In this document: one piece after another, positions 1-10,709 of the stretch
Layout: the number at the start of each line of letters is the position of its first letter
Position numbering within the stretch: the first letter of the stretch is position 1
Source: Pardosa pseudoannulata
Taxonomy: Eukaryota > Arthropoda > Arachnida > Araneae > Lycosidae
Length of the DNA: 64,000 bases
Assembly: GCA_032207245.1 (NCBI GenBank)
Contig: CM063503.1
Coordinates: forward strand, 103,021,084-103,085,083
Direction of reading: 5' to 3'
Translations under genes and position numbers: made by a program
The notes under the pieces: generated by a model
The model's input: only the letters and a program-made list of their open reading frames with translations
Told to the model about the DNA's origin: nothing
The model's database searches: none

Positions 1-764
1 ATATATTATGCATGTGTTTCTTTGAACGACGTACCAAAATAATTAAAACCTTTTAAATAACTTAATTCATGCGATAGTGCATAAAATGTACTTTAAAATG
101 ATCTAAATTTTATTGTTTTTATACCAGGAATATTAGCTATTTTTTAAAATTTTATTTAGCATATTGCCTTTTAATAATTTCATTTCACCATTTCTTTCAT
201 ATTGCGATGCATTTTGTTTTCATGAGTAGCCGATCGTTTGTAAATGTCACGTGATTAATATGCATTTTTTATTTTGTGATAGGTACCTCGGTTCTCTTTA
301 AATAATCTTGCCTAAAATGTAGTTAGTCTTAATGTTAGTGGAGGGGAAGGATTAATAACCAAACATCTCTCAATAGAAAATTTTTACGATACAGCGTTTA
401 TATTTCATAAGTTTATAACAAACATTAAATTTAAATAAAATAAGTCATTCATTTTTTGAATGTGCTTTGTTTTCGAATTTGTTTATATTGCAGTTATGTA
501 TTATTATCTGAAAAGTAGTTTAAATTTTAAAATAAATATAAGCTTAATTTCGGAATCTGAAGTTCTCAGACCGAAACCTTTTCTTGAAGTGACTAGCTAT
601 TATATAAAAATGAAATTACCAGAAATGTTTGTCCGCGATACAAATCCACGTATTTGAACCTATTGGCACCAAATTTGATACAGAGTTGCGCCATGTTGTA
701 GAGAAAGTCCTGTAATTTGGCATCGTACCGCTGCAGTTCACAGGCAGCACTGTGCATGTATATA
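1..764. other. AT-rich intergenic stretch, nothing recognised
   Basis: No exon with splice signals, RNA gene or repeat boundary is visible. The short open frame at 460-657 has no recognisable motif and ordinary AT-rich composition. Confidence 0.5.
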
Positions 765-968
765 TTTATTACTGGGTTTATCTATTGGTAATAAACTATC
801 ATATTTGTTGACAATCTGCAACATACGAGGTTTATTTAACATTTTTATTACTACGTTTATCTATTGTAGTGTTTCTAAAACTATCATATTCGTTGACAAT
901 CTGCAGCATACGAGGTTTATTTAACATTTTTATTACTACATTTATCTATTGTAGTGGTTCTAAAACTT
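765..968. repeat. Tandem repeat, 85-bp period, about 2.4 copies
   Basis: The words GTTGACAATCTGCA and CATACGAGGTTTATTTAAC recur exactly 85 bases apart (first word at 807 and 892). A partial third copy with TTTATCTATTGTAGTG closes the array. The copies differ at only a few bases, so the duplication is fairly recent. No coding function is apparent. Confidence 0.85.
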
Positions 969-1728
969 TATTTGGGAAATTTTTACTTACCAGACCGACG
1001 GCTGGACGAAGTAGCTATTCTATTGTAATAAAGTACCATAATTTATAATTATAGTAATTAAGGGTACAGGAGACGTTGAATCTCAGGTTTTTTAAACTTT
1101 CAACGGTATTCTTATAATTATAATATGTACTGCTCTTATATAAGGCACTAAAATCTATTAGAAAATAATTTTTGATTAAAATGCTAAACTACAATATTCT
1201 TTACAAATGCTCCCAGTGCACAACATACTAACCAATTGCTTTTATTTTTTCGTTTTATGTATATTTTTACATATTAATTACGTATTTTATGTATTAATAC
1301 TTTGTGATTTTAAAAAGCATACTCATTGTTTTGACAAACAATTTAATAAACATTCTCCAAAAATTCTGGATTAGAGATAAATAAATATAATGTACTTGAT
1401 ACATTTTGAATTTGCCTAATTCAGTACAAAAATTGTCCAAGTGAAAAATATTTTTTATATTTTAAAATTAAAACAGATTTTAGTGTAGTAAAACAGTATG
1501 CGAAAAGTGTTATTTGATAATGAAACATAAACATAACCTGATTTCTTTTTTCCAGTACAAATAAATCATTTCATAATTTTGGACGAAATTTGTCATTTCT
1601 CTTAGGTACCTAGTCGCTTTAACAAAGATTAAAAAGTTTTATAACAGGGAATTGTTTTCAGAGAATGAGCTGATACAAATCTAAAATTTTATTCCAGTAA
1701 CATAGATATGAGATATAATTTAGTTTAA

Positions 1729-2120
1729 CCCATTTATATGCGGGAGGTTGAAATACTACAATTATTTATGAAATTTTCATTTACTCGCTAGAAAAATTGC
1801 TTCAAAAATTATTTCATTCTACAAAAAATAATTTTTCTTTTTATTCAAATCCCTTGCGACATCCAAACTGGAAAAAGTAATCAAATTCATCCATAGTTGT
1901 ATTGTTCATAATTTATATAAGTAAGATGTTGCCTCAGAGCGGTTGTCAATATTTTTGAAATTATTGAATGGGATTGACGAACAAATATTTCACATGTAAT
2001 ATAACAACATTTTTTTCACATTAATGCGAAATTCTATCACATTAATTTCCTTAAATAGCAGGTTCCATAAAACTTCCACAGGACTACTAGTCCAAAAATG
2101 GAACACTAGGTATAAATAGG
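1729..2120. mobile_element. piggyBac-type MITE flanked by TTAA
   Basis: The 392-bp element is bounded by TTAA at 1725-1728 and 2121-2124. The left end reads CCCATTTATATGC and the reverse complement of the right end reads CCTATTTATACCT, so the termini are imperfect inverted repeats of the TTAA-CCY type used by piggyBac transposases. No coding sequence remains inside. A full-length piggyBac relative of the same superfamily lies at 59.1-61.4 kb, though the termini differ enough that it is not an obvious direct parent. Confidence 0.65.
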
Positions 2121-3245
2121 TTAAAAGACTTGCTTTAAGGATTCTGTGTCAAATGCTCGACAGAATTTCTATGTTTAGTTACTGTTTAGTTCAATTATTT
2201 TCCCTATTATTTTAGAAGTGGAAGTTAAAAGTATCTAAGCATATTTTGAAGGAAAAGTAAATATTTTTGTGTTCATGATACAATACTAGATGTTTTTTAA
2301 ATTCTATTCAATGAGCTGGATATTTTTATACTTTCCCATACTGCGATTTAAAAGTAAATATTCTGAATCATTAAATATTTTAATTGATGAAATAGTTTTC
2401 CTTCACTGATCTTTCTAGATTACAATCACTGATTTTTATCTGTAACTGTGTCGAATTTTCCACTTGTTTAGGTGTGTAAAATACGCTCGAATTCTGATAT
2501 TTACGTGAATGATAAGAATATAAATATTTTTCCTTTAAAGATCAATGTCTTAGTCACGTATATCAACTGTATTAATAACAATAAATCCTTATGCAATTCT
2601 CGTGAATCGTTTAAGGACTTTACTAAAATTAGTTCTGCCATGGTGGGGGATTTATTAGGTTTAGTATATTTTTTCCTGTCCATATTTTTCGATTTTTTAA
2701 CTAAGTGGGTTATGTGAATTTTCTATTTATACTATGTACATTTAAATGCTTCAACCTTATTTGAATTTAATGCTTAAAGTCTAGAATTGACAATTTATTA
2801 TATTTTATAATTAGTTCATAAGAATTTATAATTAATTAATCAACTGTAATTTAGAATTCATTTTTATTATATTACAACTTATTTTGTTTAGAAATTTTTT
2901 ATTTTCTCAATTATCAGAATAAAATTGTAAAAAATTGTTAGCAGATGAGATGGTTATTTCAGCTAGGGATGCACCGAATATTTGGTTTACTGCCTAATCG
3001 GCAATCTGACCAAATATTTGATTCTGTGAAATATTTCAATATTTAACACATTTAGTATTTGATTAAAACAATTAGATATAAAAACTTGCATAAATACTAT
3101 GGGTTTTATTTTTTCACAGCGTACTATATAACTGAAAACTATCTACAAATACACCTCAGGTGTTTGGACAAATATTCATCATTTGACATCATTTGTTCGT
3201 TCTTTGCTGAATATTAAAACTCTGCATTGTTTATATAATACCTCT

Positions 3246-3685
3246 TTTTTCACGCCAAAAGTAAACACTGAAGTGTTTACTTTAAGTAAACTGTTAAAAA
3301 AAAGTTATATTTTTCAGTATTTTAATTCTTTAAATTTTACACAATATGAAATATTGATACTCTTAATTCACTATTCAAAATTTAAGAGAGGCAAATTATG
3401 GTGTAGAAACATTAGGCGCTCTTTATTTTCATTTTGTAGCCTTTTACAGTTTCGTTTATAAATGTAATATCTATGCTTTCACGTCAAAAATAAATCACTT
3501 ATATGTTACTGTACTATTAATAAAGGTTATATTTTTTCATTATAATTCTTTAACACTATGAAATATTGTTACATTTATTCACTATAATCAAAATTTAAAG
3601 AAGCTAACTATGGTGCAGAAACATTTGGCTTTTTGCATTTTCAGGTTGCAGCCTATTACGGTTTGATTCATAAATGTTTCTGGCT
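3246..3685. repeat. Diverged direct duplication of about 230 bp
   Basis: Two consecutive copies (about 3246-3470 and 3476-3685) share the order: TTTCACGYCAAAARTAAA, TTATATTTTTC, AATTCTTTAA, ATGAAATATTG, CAAAATTTAA, YTATGGTGYAGAAACATT, TTTTCA-TTGYAGCC and TTYATAAATGT. Divergence is well above 10 percent. It lies inside the putative TIR element at 2964-4540. Confidence 0.75.
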
Positions 3686-3769
3686 TCTGAAAACAAATGA
3701 TCATTATCAATGCTGCTAGTAAGGGCAGACAAGTACACTGACCTCTCACTTATACAATTTTCAAGGGAT

Positions 3770-3790
3770 AAAAAAAAAAAAAAAAAAAAA
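3770..3790. repeat. Poly(A) run, 21 bp
   Basis: Uninterrupted A homopolymer inside the 2964-4540 element, next to CTTATAAGTGAG-like words that recur near 4420 as GTATAAATGAGAG. Confidence 0.9.
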
Positions 3791-4232
3791 TCTTATAAGT
3801 GAGGTATCACCTACTTCAATAAACTAAGTTTCTTGAATCTCGTTAAAGCTACAGTAGGATTATGTATTATTCAATAGCATATGTTAAACTGACAGGAGTT
3901 AAGTTGAAGCTATGAAAAGGATAACACACTAGCAACAACATCAAAAATGTAAAGACGCATTTACACATATATTTAAGTATTTATATATTTATATATTAGT
4001 AAACATAAATCTAAATTGCAAAAGATAATATTGAAATTGTCGTTTCTCTTCTTTTCACCTTTTAACAAGAACACTAATAGCTCTGTTTTTAGTCCATTTA
4101 TTCTCAATTATAGAGGCTAAAAACGATCATCGGTTACTGACAGAAGCTGTAAAATCCCAAAAGATACTTAGTTCGCGTGATCACACTGTAGTCGTGAACG
4201 ACTACTGAAGTGAAAGGAAATTGCATATCGTA

Positions 4233-4245
4233 CCCCCCCCCCCCC
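4233..4245. repeat. Poly(C) run, 13 bp
   Basis: Thirteen consecutive C in a strongly AT-rich surrounding. The length is likely variable and error-prone in assemblies. Confidence 0.9.
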
Positions 4246-5201
4246 TAAATAAAAGCACCGTACAAGTGTGAGAGATTTTTAGCCTAAAATAGTATAACTG
4301 ATATCATATAGTATAGTTTAACATTATTTATTTATAACATTATCGTATAGTTTATTTTCCATAAGGCTTTGTCGGGACCACAAAAAGAACCGCATAACAG
4401 TGAAAGAGTCGTATAAATGAGAGGCGCATAAGTGATGTGATCATTAGAAATGTTACACTTTAAATTATAACCCAATATTTGGTTAAATTTTCAACCGAAT
4501 ATTCGGTTTTCGACAAAATTCTGCATTCGTCCCAACACTAATGTATATACAATATAAAAACAGATAATTGGGCTGAGTCTTTAGAGAAACAAAGATGGGA
4601 TAGAATATATATGAAAACGACTTTCATCGTCAGGCCGAAAGTTTATTTCGGTATAAAACGAGTATTTAAATGTTTTACATAATTTTATTTTTCTGCCTTT
4701 ATTTGCCTTGTGCTGTAGTGTATCACCTCCTGTATTTTTTTTAAAAAAATCTTTTTTTCTAGATCTTTTTTGTTGCTGTAATAAATCCAGACTCTTCTAG
4801 AGAAATGAGGTGGATAAAAGAATTAAATGTAATAGATTTTTTTCTCCTTCTCGTTGCTCGGTGAAGCGAAAAAATTGTGTAAAATTGCCGTTGCATTTAT
4901 TCTTATTTTTCGAACTTAAACGCGGAAGTTTTCTCTGTACTGAAAATAAAACCCTTTAGTCACAACGGAAATGTGAAATAATCTCTCGTTTTGTTTTTTG
5001 ATTATAGGTTTATTGTTCTTTATTAAAAAGAAATTGGGTAGTAGTTGTTCTTTTCTTTTTTACTACAATATCTAAAGTTCACGCAATTACTTTTAAGATA
5101 ACCGTGTTCCCTTTTTAAAACTCAAAACTAAATAATTTATATTGAATTAGAGGTGTTGCGAAAACAGTTGTGTTGTATTGTACTTACAACCTAAACACCA
5201 G

Positions 5202-6196
5202 TGTTCGGTTACAAGGGGGAAACACAGAAAGAATATAATACTTTATATTGAGATTCAGACATTTATTCTGTACATTTATTTACAAATAGATCCTTGGTTA
5301 TCATATATCATAATCATCAATTATTTATGTCTTATATTTACACTATAATTATTACAATTCTCTTTATAAAGAATATTCAATCACACTGTTAAATTATTAA
5401 CAGAGGCATAAGTTAAGTGACTGTAAATATTATTTTATCTTCACCTATATTAAATGCACAGGGGAGCAGGCAGGGGCTTTCCTCACTCGATGCGTCGGTT
5501 CTTCAGTTGGTACAGAGGGTCAGGTAGAGGCTTTCCTTCATGCGGTGAGTCGGTCCGGGTGTTCGGGCGCACGGGACGAGTCGGTGCTGGTGAGCGGGGC
5601 TTCTGATTTTTGTCCCACTTCTCTCGAATCCTGACTTCCACTCCTCTCCTTAACTTCGTTTCCCAACTCCTCACCTCGGTTCCAACGCCCCTTTTTTCTT
5701 CCTTTCCAATCGCTTGTTTTCGGGAAATTTTCCCACATCTGCACCCTCTTCGGGAGTGCAGGTGGGCTCATTAAAGTAGCCCCTTTTGTGCAAGCTGACA
5801 TTATTTTTATGCCCCCATAACTTATGGTTACATCTCTGTGCGAGCTTGACCGTTACGCTGCCACTCCGTGATCTATACCTTCTCTGCAGGGGTCCCTAAA
5901 CTTGACATGAACAATTGGAGTCCTAAATTCGTCTAGGAAAATCTTCCCACAGCTGTGCATGCACGTGGAGGTCACCGTGGGAAAGTACCTCGGTACAAGT
6001 TGATTTAGCTCAAAGCCGACATTTTACTTGTTATATCTATCTAGCTCTGATCCAGACCCATATGGACGTGAGGTCCGCCAGGCTTCTCCCGGTGGTGGTG
6101 GAGGACAGATTCAAGTATTAGGCCAGCCCCCTTCAAAGTGCCCGGAGCGTGCCCGTCATGCCGCAAGCAAATTACTTGTTATATTGGCATGACATA
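5202..6196 (-). mobile_element. GC-rich segment, possible solo LTR on the minus strand
   Basis: Base composition jumps to GC-rich between about 5460 and 6170. Read on the minus strand, the segment ends with two AATAAA signals (plus-strand TTTATT at 5262-5267 and 5275-5280), then about 60 bases, then CTTGTAACCGAACA followed by CTGGTGTTTAGG. The last part resembles an LTR end next to a tRNA primer-binding site beginning TGG. Two overlapping short minus-strand frames (5483-5674, 5538-5801) lie in it, rich in Arg/Pro/Glu with no recognised domain. I found no matching 4-6 bp target duplication and no gag or pol. It could instead be an unrelated repeat or an old gene fragment. Confidence 0.25.
5470..5565. 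repeat. Short direct duplication of about 60 bp
   Basis: GGGGCTTTCCTCACTCGATG followed by CGTCGGTTC recurs about 60 bases later as AGAGGCTTTCCTTCATGCGG followed by TGAGTCGGTCC. The two copies sit side by side inside the GC-rich segment. Confidence 0.55.
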
Positions 6197-6199
6197 CGC

Positions 6200-6368
6200 G
6201 TACACACGACCAGATGATTGTCTAATCGGTAGGGCGCTGCTTTTTGGTCCCGGAATCCGCATGTTCGCATCCCTTCAGAATCGGCTTTAAACAATAGGTT
6301 CCAGTATGATTAGCCCACATGTGGTAGAAAGTTGACCGTAGCGCTTTAAACCTAACCAAACAAAACCA
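6200..6368 (+). mobile_element. tRNA-derived SINE (family 1), diverged copy
   Basis: The head resembles a tRNA (TAATCGGTAGGGCGCTG for the A-box region, a degraded B box). It is followed by the family-1 body (TCAGAATCGGCTTTAAACA, CCGTAGCGCT) and a CCTAACCAAACAAAACCA tail. It is much more diverged than the copies at 10.5 and 16.4 kb. Confidence 0.75.
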
Positions 6369-6468
6369 TACTGTTTTATGTATTTTTTTTTTTAATAAAG
6401 TCATCTGTGATTATCAAATTACAGGACAATAGCCGGTGGTTTATAATCGCTACTTTTTAACGTCATAG

Positions 6469-6617
6469 TTGGTTTGGAGCGTTAGGGTTTATTGTTTTGC
6501 AATATGAGGGTTATTGAGACCACGAGACATACTTTTTAAACCCGAGTCTGAAACGCTACGATCGCACATGCCAGCAGTTGGATTCGAACTCTTGGATTCC
6601 GGGACCGAAGAGCAGTT
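6469..6617 (-). mobile_element. tRNA-derived SINE (family 1), 5'-truncated copy
   Basis: On the plus strand it starts with the tail complement GTTGGTTTGGAGCG, then body sequence (GAGACCACGAGA, GAAACGCTACGA), then the B-box region GGATTCGAACTC. The tRNA head stops after GGACCGAAGAGCAG. It lies in inverted orientation to the copy just upstream. Confidence 0.75.
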
Positions 6618-6885
6618 TTTAATGCCATAGAGGAGTGGCTTTCAAATATTTTAAACGTTCTATTACTTAAACGTTAATCAAAAATATATGCACTATCATA
6701 AAAGTACTTTAACAATCACCAATTAACAATCAATGTATCCTAAATAGACTTTGAATAATAATTTTATAAAATTTGTAATTTCGAATTATACTTAAAGATG
6801 AGTCTTACAATATAATAAGATATTAATATATTACATGTTGTAATAAATAGTGGGTATTAACATATACAAAGATTTATTATTGATG

Positions 6886-7062
6886 GTTTGGTTTGGTTTG
6901 GAGAACTACGGTCTTCTTTTTTGCAACACGAAGGTGAATGAGACCGGAATCACTGTTTAAGGCGATTCCGAACAACTACGAGTATCCATGACATAGTGGG
7001 ATTAGAACCCACAAATTCTGGTAACGAATAACAGCGCCCTACCCATTCGGTCATCGTATGGC
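6886..7062 (-). mobile_element. tRNA-derived SINE (family 1) with 14-bp target duplication
   Basis: A complete copy: the tail reads TTTGGTTTGG on the plus strand, the body contains CTACGGTCT and GAATGAGACCGG, and the head ends in CGCCCTACCCATTCGG. It is flanked by the perfect 14-bp direct repeat ATTTATTATTGATG (6872-6885 and 7063-7076), the hallmark of LINE-assisted insertion. The A and B boxes of an internal RNA polymerase III promoter are still recognisable on the minus strand. Confidence 0.9.
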
Positions 7063-7147
7063 ATTTATTATTGATGAGGATTATTGCGAGGAATGATTTT
7101 GTTTCCTTGTAATCAGTTTCGTAGATCAGGTTTTATCTTCATTGCTT

Positions 7148-7594
7148 TCAGGTGTAAGTCACGTTTAAGTTGCAACCGTGTTCCATATTTATTTTGAACA
7201 TTCGTTTAAATATTTCATTTAAAAATTGTATAGCCAAAAATAATGTTACGTACCATTTATGGACATATATTGTGTTAATATTAGCTGCAATCATTGTTTT
7301 CACATTATCCATCATGTTGTTTTGTGGTTGGAGAAACACCATGACATCAGATTTTCTGGGCTTCTTCATCGGATTGAACAGGATAGTTGCTGCAACCTTT
7401 CGATACTTCACCTCAGAATTGCGCTTATCCACATTTTCTTTTGCCTTTTTTGCCCCATAGAGTAACGCGGTATTGCTTGTAAAATATTTAACTTGTGTAA
7501 TATAGGCATAAAACACGCTAACGGTACCTAGAATTACCGATATCTTTGTAGCATTGGATGAATACAGGTAGTTTTCGCCCACTGTTTTGACCAT
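7148..7594 (-). CDS. Unrecognised 148-residue open frame, uncertain gene
   Basis: An intact open frame with an acceptable ATG context (gtgaATGg). The predicted protein has a hydrophobic stretch near residues 17-37, a basic middle (rich in Lys, with a K-K-P-R-K-S-D motif near 77-83) and a second hydrophobic stretch near 113-128. I do not recognise a family. It is bracketed by SINEs and has no evident splice sites, poly(A) signal or neighbouring exon. It may be a chance frame, a decayed transposon protein or a small membrane protein. Confidence 0.25.
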   Translation of the reverse strand: MVKTVGENYLYSSNATKISVILGTVSVFYAYITQVKYFTSNTALLYGAKKAKENVDKRNSEVKYRKVAATILFNPMKKPRKSDVMVFLQPQNNMMDNVKTMIAANINTIYVHKWYVTLFLAIQFLNEIFKRMFKINMEHGCNLNVTYT

Positions 7595-7599
7595 TCACA

Positions 7600-9028
7600 C
7601 TTTTACTAAATAACTTATTGCTGCAAAGAAAATTTATACGTGCGTTATTTATTGATCTTCCACGTAATATGTGTGAAAATGCAAATGGTATTAATATTAT
7701 AATTTATAACTGGGCTACTAGTTTTCAAAAAGTCAATCAGAAGATTTCATAAGGATATATTATTGCACAAGTTCTTCTGAATGTAATCAATGCTACTCTA
7801 TTCATGACTTTTTGAGTGAATATTCATTTTGTATGAGTAGATTCGTTTGATTGAGTATTTGGTTCCGACAAAAGGCAATTTAGAATAAACGAATTCTCAA
7901 TACAGCTCTGATATGTTTTTTCAAGTGAATAATTTTGTGCAACTGTTTTCTAAATTACATAAGTAAATGTTGACTTGTGTACTTAGTACTTGTAATAGTT
8001 TTTTCTTGGGGAAGGGGGCATTAAAGCATGATGAGGTTTTGTTACGAGAACAATGCTCAGTACACCTAAGTGATTCTCAATTTTAGCTTTTCACGGTTAA
8101 AAAAAATAAATTAATGTCAGTAAACACCTAAAGTAAAGGGATATGTTTATAAAAATTCAGTAATATTGATAGTCTTCTGACATTGTAACTCAAATTGAAC
8201 ACGTTTATTTGTTGCCGGGGATTTCTGAGTAAGGTTTTTTGAAGATACTTTTGGGCTTTCTCTGTTTCTTATGTCTTTAAAATAGTTTTTATAAATTTTT
8301 ATACTCTCTTATTTAAATGCTTAGCTTAAACGAGATGAATTGTAACCTTTCTTACATTTTAATTTGAAATATTTGCAACATTGTTAATAAATAATTGGAA
8401 AACATATTGAAATTTTATTTATCTATTTTTATCGGGATAAAACTGTTTACTATTCCTTTTTATGAAATGCATTATTTAATACTCTGAATTGCTGATACAG
8501 TCATTTAAATATTATCTAAGGATTACTGCATTTAAATGTTTCACTAAGCTGAAAAATTACGAATAGCATGAAAAAAACTACAAGAACTATTTATTTATTT
8601 TTTTATCAGTACTAAAATATCCTCAAAGAAATGGATATTAAGGAATTTCAATACGTATTCCTGTCCAATGAATTTTCTTTATCACAATTTTTCTCAAGAG
8701 GATTGCTGTTTTATAGCCAGGTTTCATTTCTTCGAAAACAATGCCCTTTGAAAGCAATGGAATGACCGCAAGAATAAAATAGACAATTGTCATGATAAAT
8801 ATAGCATGCAAACACAGCAAACAAAGGGATCATTATAATGCAAAGAGGAAATGTGGTACAGCTAAACAATTTAATTTGTTAAAAATACCGTTGAAAATTA
8901 GCATGCAGATATGTCCGATTTTAAAAGCCCAAACACGTATAATTCTGTAGAACATATAGTTTGGTGGACTAAGGGACCCTACGGTGCTCTGGATATCGAA
9001 TATATTAGGCTCATCTTGTTCAGTGTTA
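7600..9028. other. AT-rich stretch, nothing recognised
   Basis: No exon, RNA gene or repeat boundary seen. A 60-residue minus-strand frame at 8638-8820 is hydrophobic but has no motif and no supporting signals. Confidence 0.5.
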
Positions 9029-9036
9029 ATCTACGG

Positions 9037-9822
9037 CAGGGGTGGGCAAATACTTTTAATCGCGGGACAAAATGAAATTTTCAAAATGTCTCCCGGGCCA
9101 TAGGACTTATACCGCGTATGCTGTGCAAACGCGAATGTTTTGGGTGGAGTTTTTTCCCTACACAAGAAATGTTTTTGACAAAAACACTATAAGTATCATT
9201 TTAAAGTATTTGGACAGAAAAATTTGACAGTTAATAAAAGATAATAGTAATAATAAATTGTCTTAGGTGTATATGCGAACAATTTGTGCCAATAAAATAT
9301 GTCACGTAATTTTTAAAGAAATAGGATCCATTATATCAAATTAATGGTCATTAAATAAATCAGTAATTGAAAGATTTTATTTTCATATTTATTTATATCT
9401 TAACGATACAAATTATTTTATTTTGATCATAGTTATTACATTTTTATATTTATATTACATTTTATAAATATAATAGTAAATAGAATTATAAAAAGAAAAG
9501 ACAAACATCAAACGTTAAAATAGTTTTAGCTAATGCGAAACGTGAAATCTGGAATATTCATTTGATATTATTTCTTCAAAATTTGGATCCAAATCACTTG
9601 TAGCAATCCTTAATACCGAGTGTAGATTTTCGTCAGTAATTTGTAAACGATATTTATTTTTCGTGTAAATCATTAACAAAAAAGTTCTTTCACAAATATA
9701 TGTTGTACAATACGCTTACAAATTACTGTTGACTTCAACAAAATCGCATATAAGAGATTAAAAAAATTGCATGCAGGATTTTTCAACGGGCCGAATAAAG
9801 TTAGCAAAAGGGCCTACCTCTG
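9037..9822 (-). mobile_element. hAT-superfamily element, internally deleted
   Basis: The 786-bp element is flanked by a perfect 8-bp direct repeat, ATCTACGG (9029-9036 and 9823-9830), the diagnostic hAT target-site length. The left end starts CAGGGGTGGGCAAATAC and the reverse complement of the right end starts CAGAGGTAGGCCCTTTTGC, the CAGRGGTRGGC type of hAT terminus. Subterminal ggccga/gggcca words follow on each side. It retains only the 3' tail of a transposase gene (9530-9715, minus strand), so it is a deletion derivative moved in trans by an intact relative. Confidence 0.88.
9530..9715 (-). pseudogene. hAT transposase C-terminal remnant
   Basis: Sixty-one codons plus a TAG stop remain open on the minus strand. 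They read T-Y-I-C-E-R-T-F-L-L-M, then K-N-K-Y-R, then T-D-E-N-L-H-S-V-L-R-I-A-T. This is the conserved hAT C-terminal dimerisation block (family pattern: Y-L-C-E-x-x-F-S-x-M ... K-x-R-x-R-L-T-D-E-x-L ... L-R-I-x-x-T). The normal protein is around 600 residues, so about 90 percent is missing, including the RNase H-like catalytic core. An in-frame TAA precedes the remnant. Confidence 0.85.
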
Positions 9823-10509
9823 ATCTACGGGGAAAATATTCCTACAGGATATTATATCATTTCTACAGGATATCCTAAATACAGGTTCAGTCATTTTAGT
9901 TGCTACACTTGAATTATAGATAATAATTTTAATTTGATTTAGATTGTATTTTTCTTTGTTATTTAAATATCATATATTTTTAAAATTTACGGCGGCCTGG
10001 AGCCGTAGTTTTTCTACCCTTGATTTAAGTCATTTAACTTTCATACTGTTGATTCTTATTATGGTCTGTGTGTTTAGAATAGGTACATCAAGGTCACGCA
10101 TCCTCGCTTCCTACGCCATCATCCACTGTAATCTAGGAAACTGACGAAGGGGCATTTATATTTAATGCTTTAGTTGAGGATTGGACTTTTTTTTTATATG
10201 GAATTAGTACCATTACAATATTCATCTAGATAATTCTCTTTTAATTCATATTTTGTTTCGCTATCTATTTTTTTAATATTCCAGGACTATTAAAAGTAAT
10301 ACATTTTAATTTCAAGCCAGAACTGGCACTTTATAAAATGCGTTACATTTAATAATTTGAATGTACAAGTAAGGTAATGTACAAGTAAGCGTGCGTAATA
10401 GTACATATTCAAAATTCTAACTTTAAAACGTGGTTTCTATTTTTCTTTATACTTAATTGATTTTTTATTAATTTTCTGCGCATATAACAACGTTTTTGAA
10501 ACGCAGAGA

Positions 10510-10695
10510 GCCGAACGATGGCCGAATGGTTAGGGTGCTGGCCTTCGGAATCGGAGTTCGTGGGTTCGAATCCCACTATGGCATGGATGTTCGTAGCCGT
10601 TCGGAATCGGCTTTAAGCAGTAGGTCCCGGTCTCATTAGCCCTCGTGTTAGAAAAAGTAGACCGTAGCGCTCCAAAACCAAACCAAACCAAAATC
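10510..10695 (+). mobile_element. tRNA-derived SINE (family 1), full length, 11-bp target duplication
   Basis: This is the best-preserved copy. The tRNA-like head has the A box TGGCCGAATGG and the B box GGGTTCGAATCCC, then a body with GTTCGGAATCGGCTTTAAGC and AGACCGTAGCGCTCC, and a CCAAA-repeat tail. A perfect 11-bp direct repeat, AAACGCAGAGA (10499-10509 and 10696-10706), marks the insertion. The intact pol III boxes suggest a young copy. Confidence 0.95.
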
Positions 10696-10709
10696 AAACG
10701 CAGAGATAT

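Larger units (their letters stand above)
2964..4540. mobile_element. Putative non-autonomous TIR DNA transposon
   Basis: The left end begins TAGGGATGCACCGAATATTT and the reverse complement of the right end begins TAGTGTTGGGACGAATGC. Just inside both ends sits the inverted motif ACCGAATATTYGGTT. This 'gatgcaccgaatatt' terminus is typical of hAT-like elements in animals (recalled, not searched). No clear 8-bp target duplication is seen, so the exact boundaries are uncertain. The interior is non-coding and holds a tandem duplication, a poly(A) run and a poly(C) run. Confidence 0.4.

Noticed and set aside
10510..10695. Functional tRNA gene
   Set aside because: The A and B boxes are good, but a long body, a CCAAA tail and a flanking target duplication show a SINE. 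No complete cloverleaf closes.
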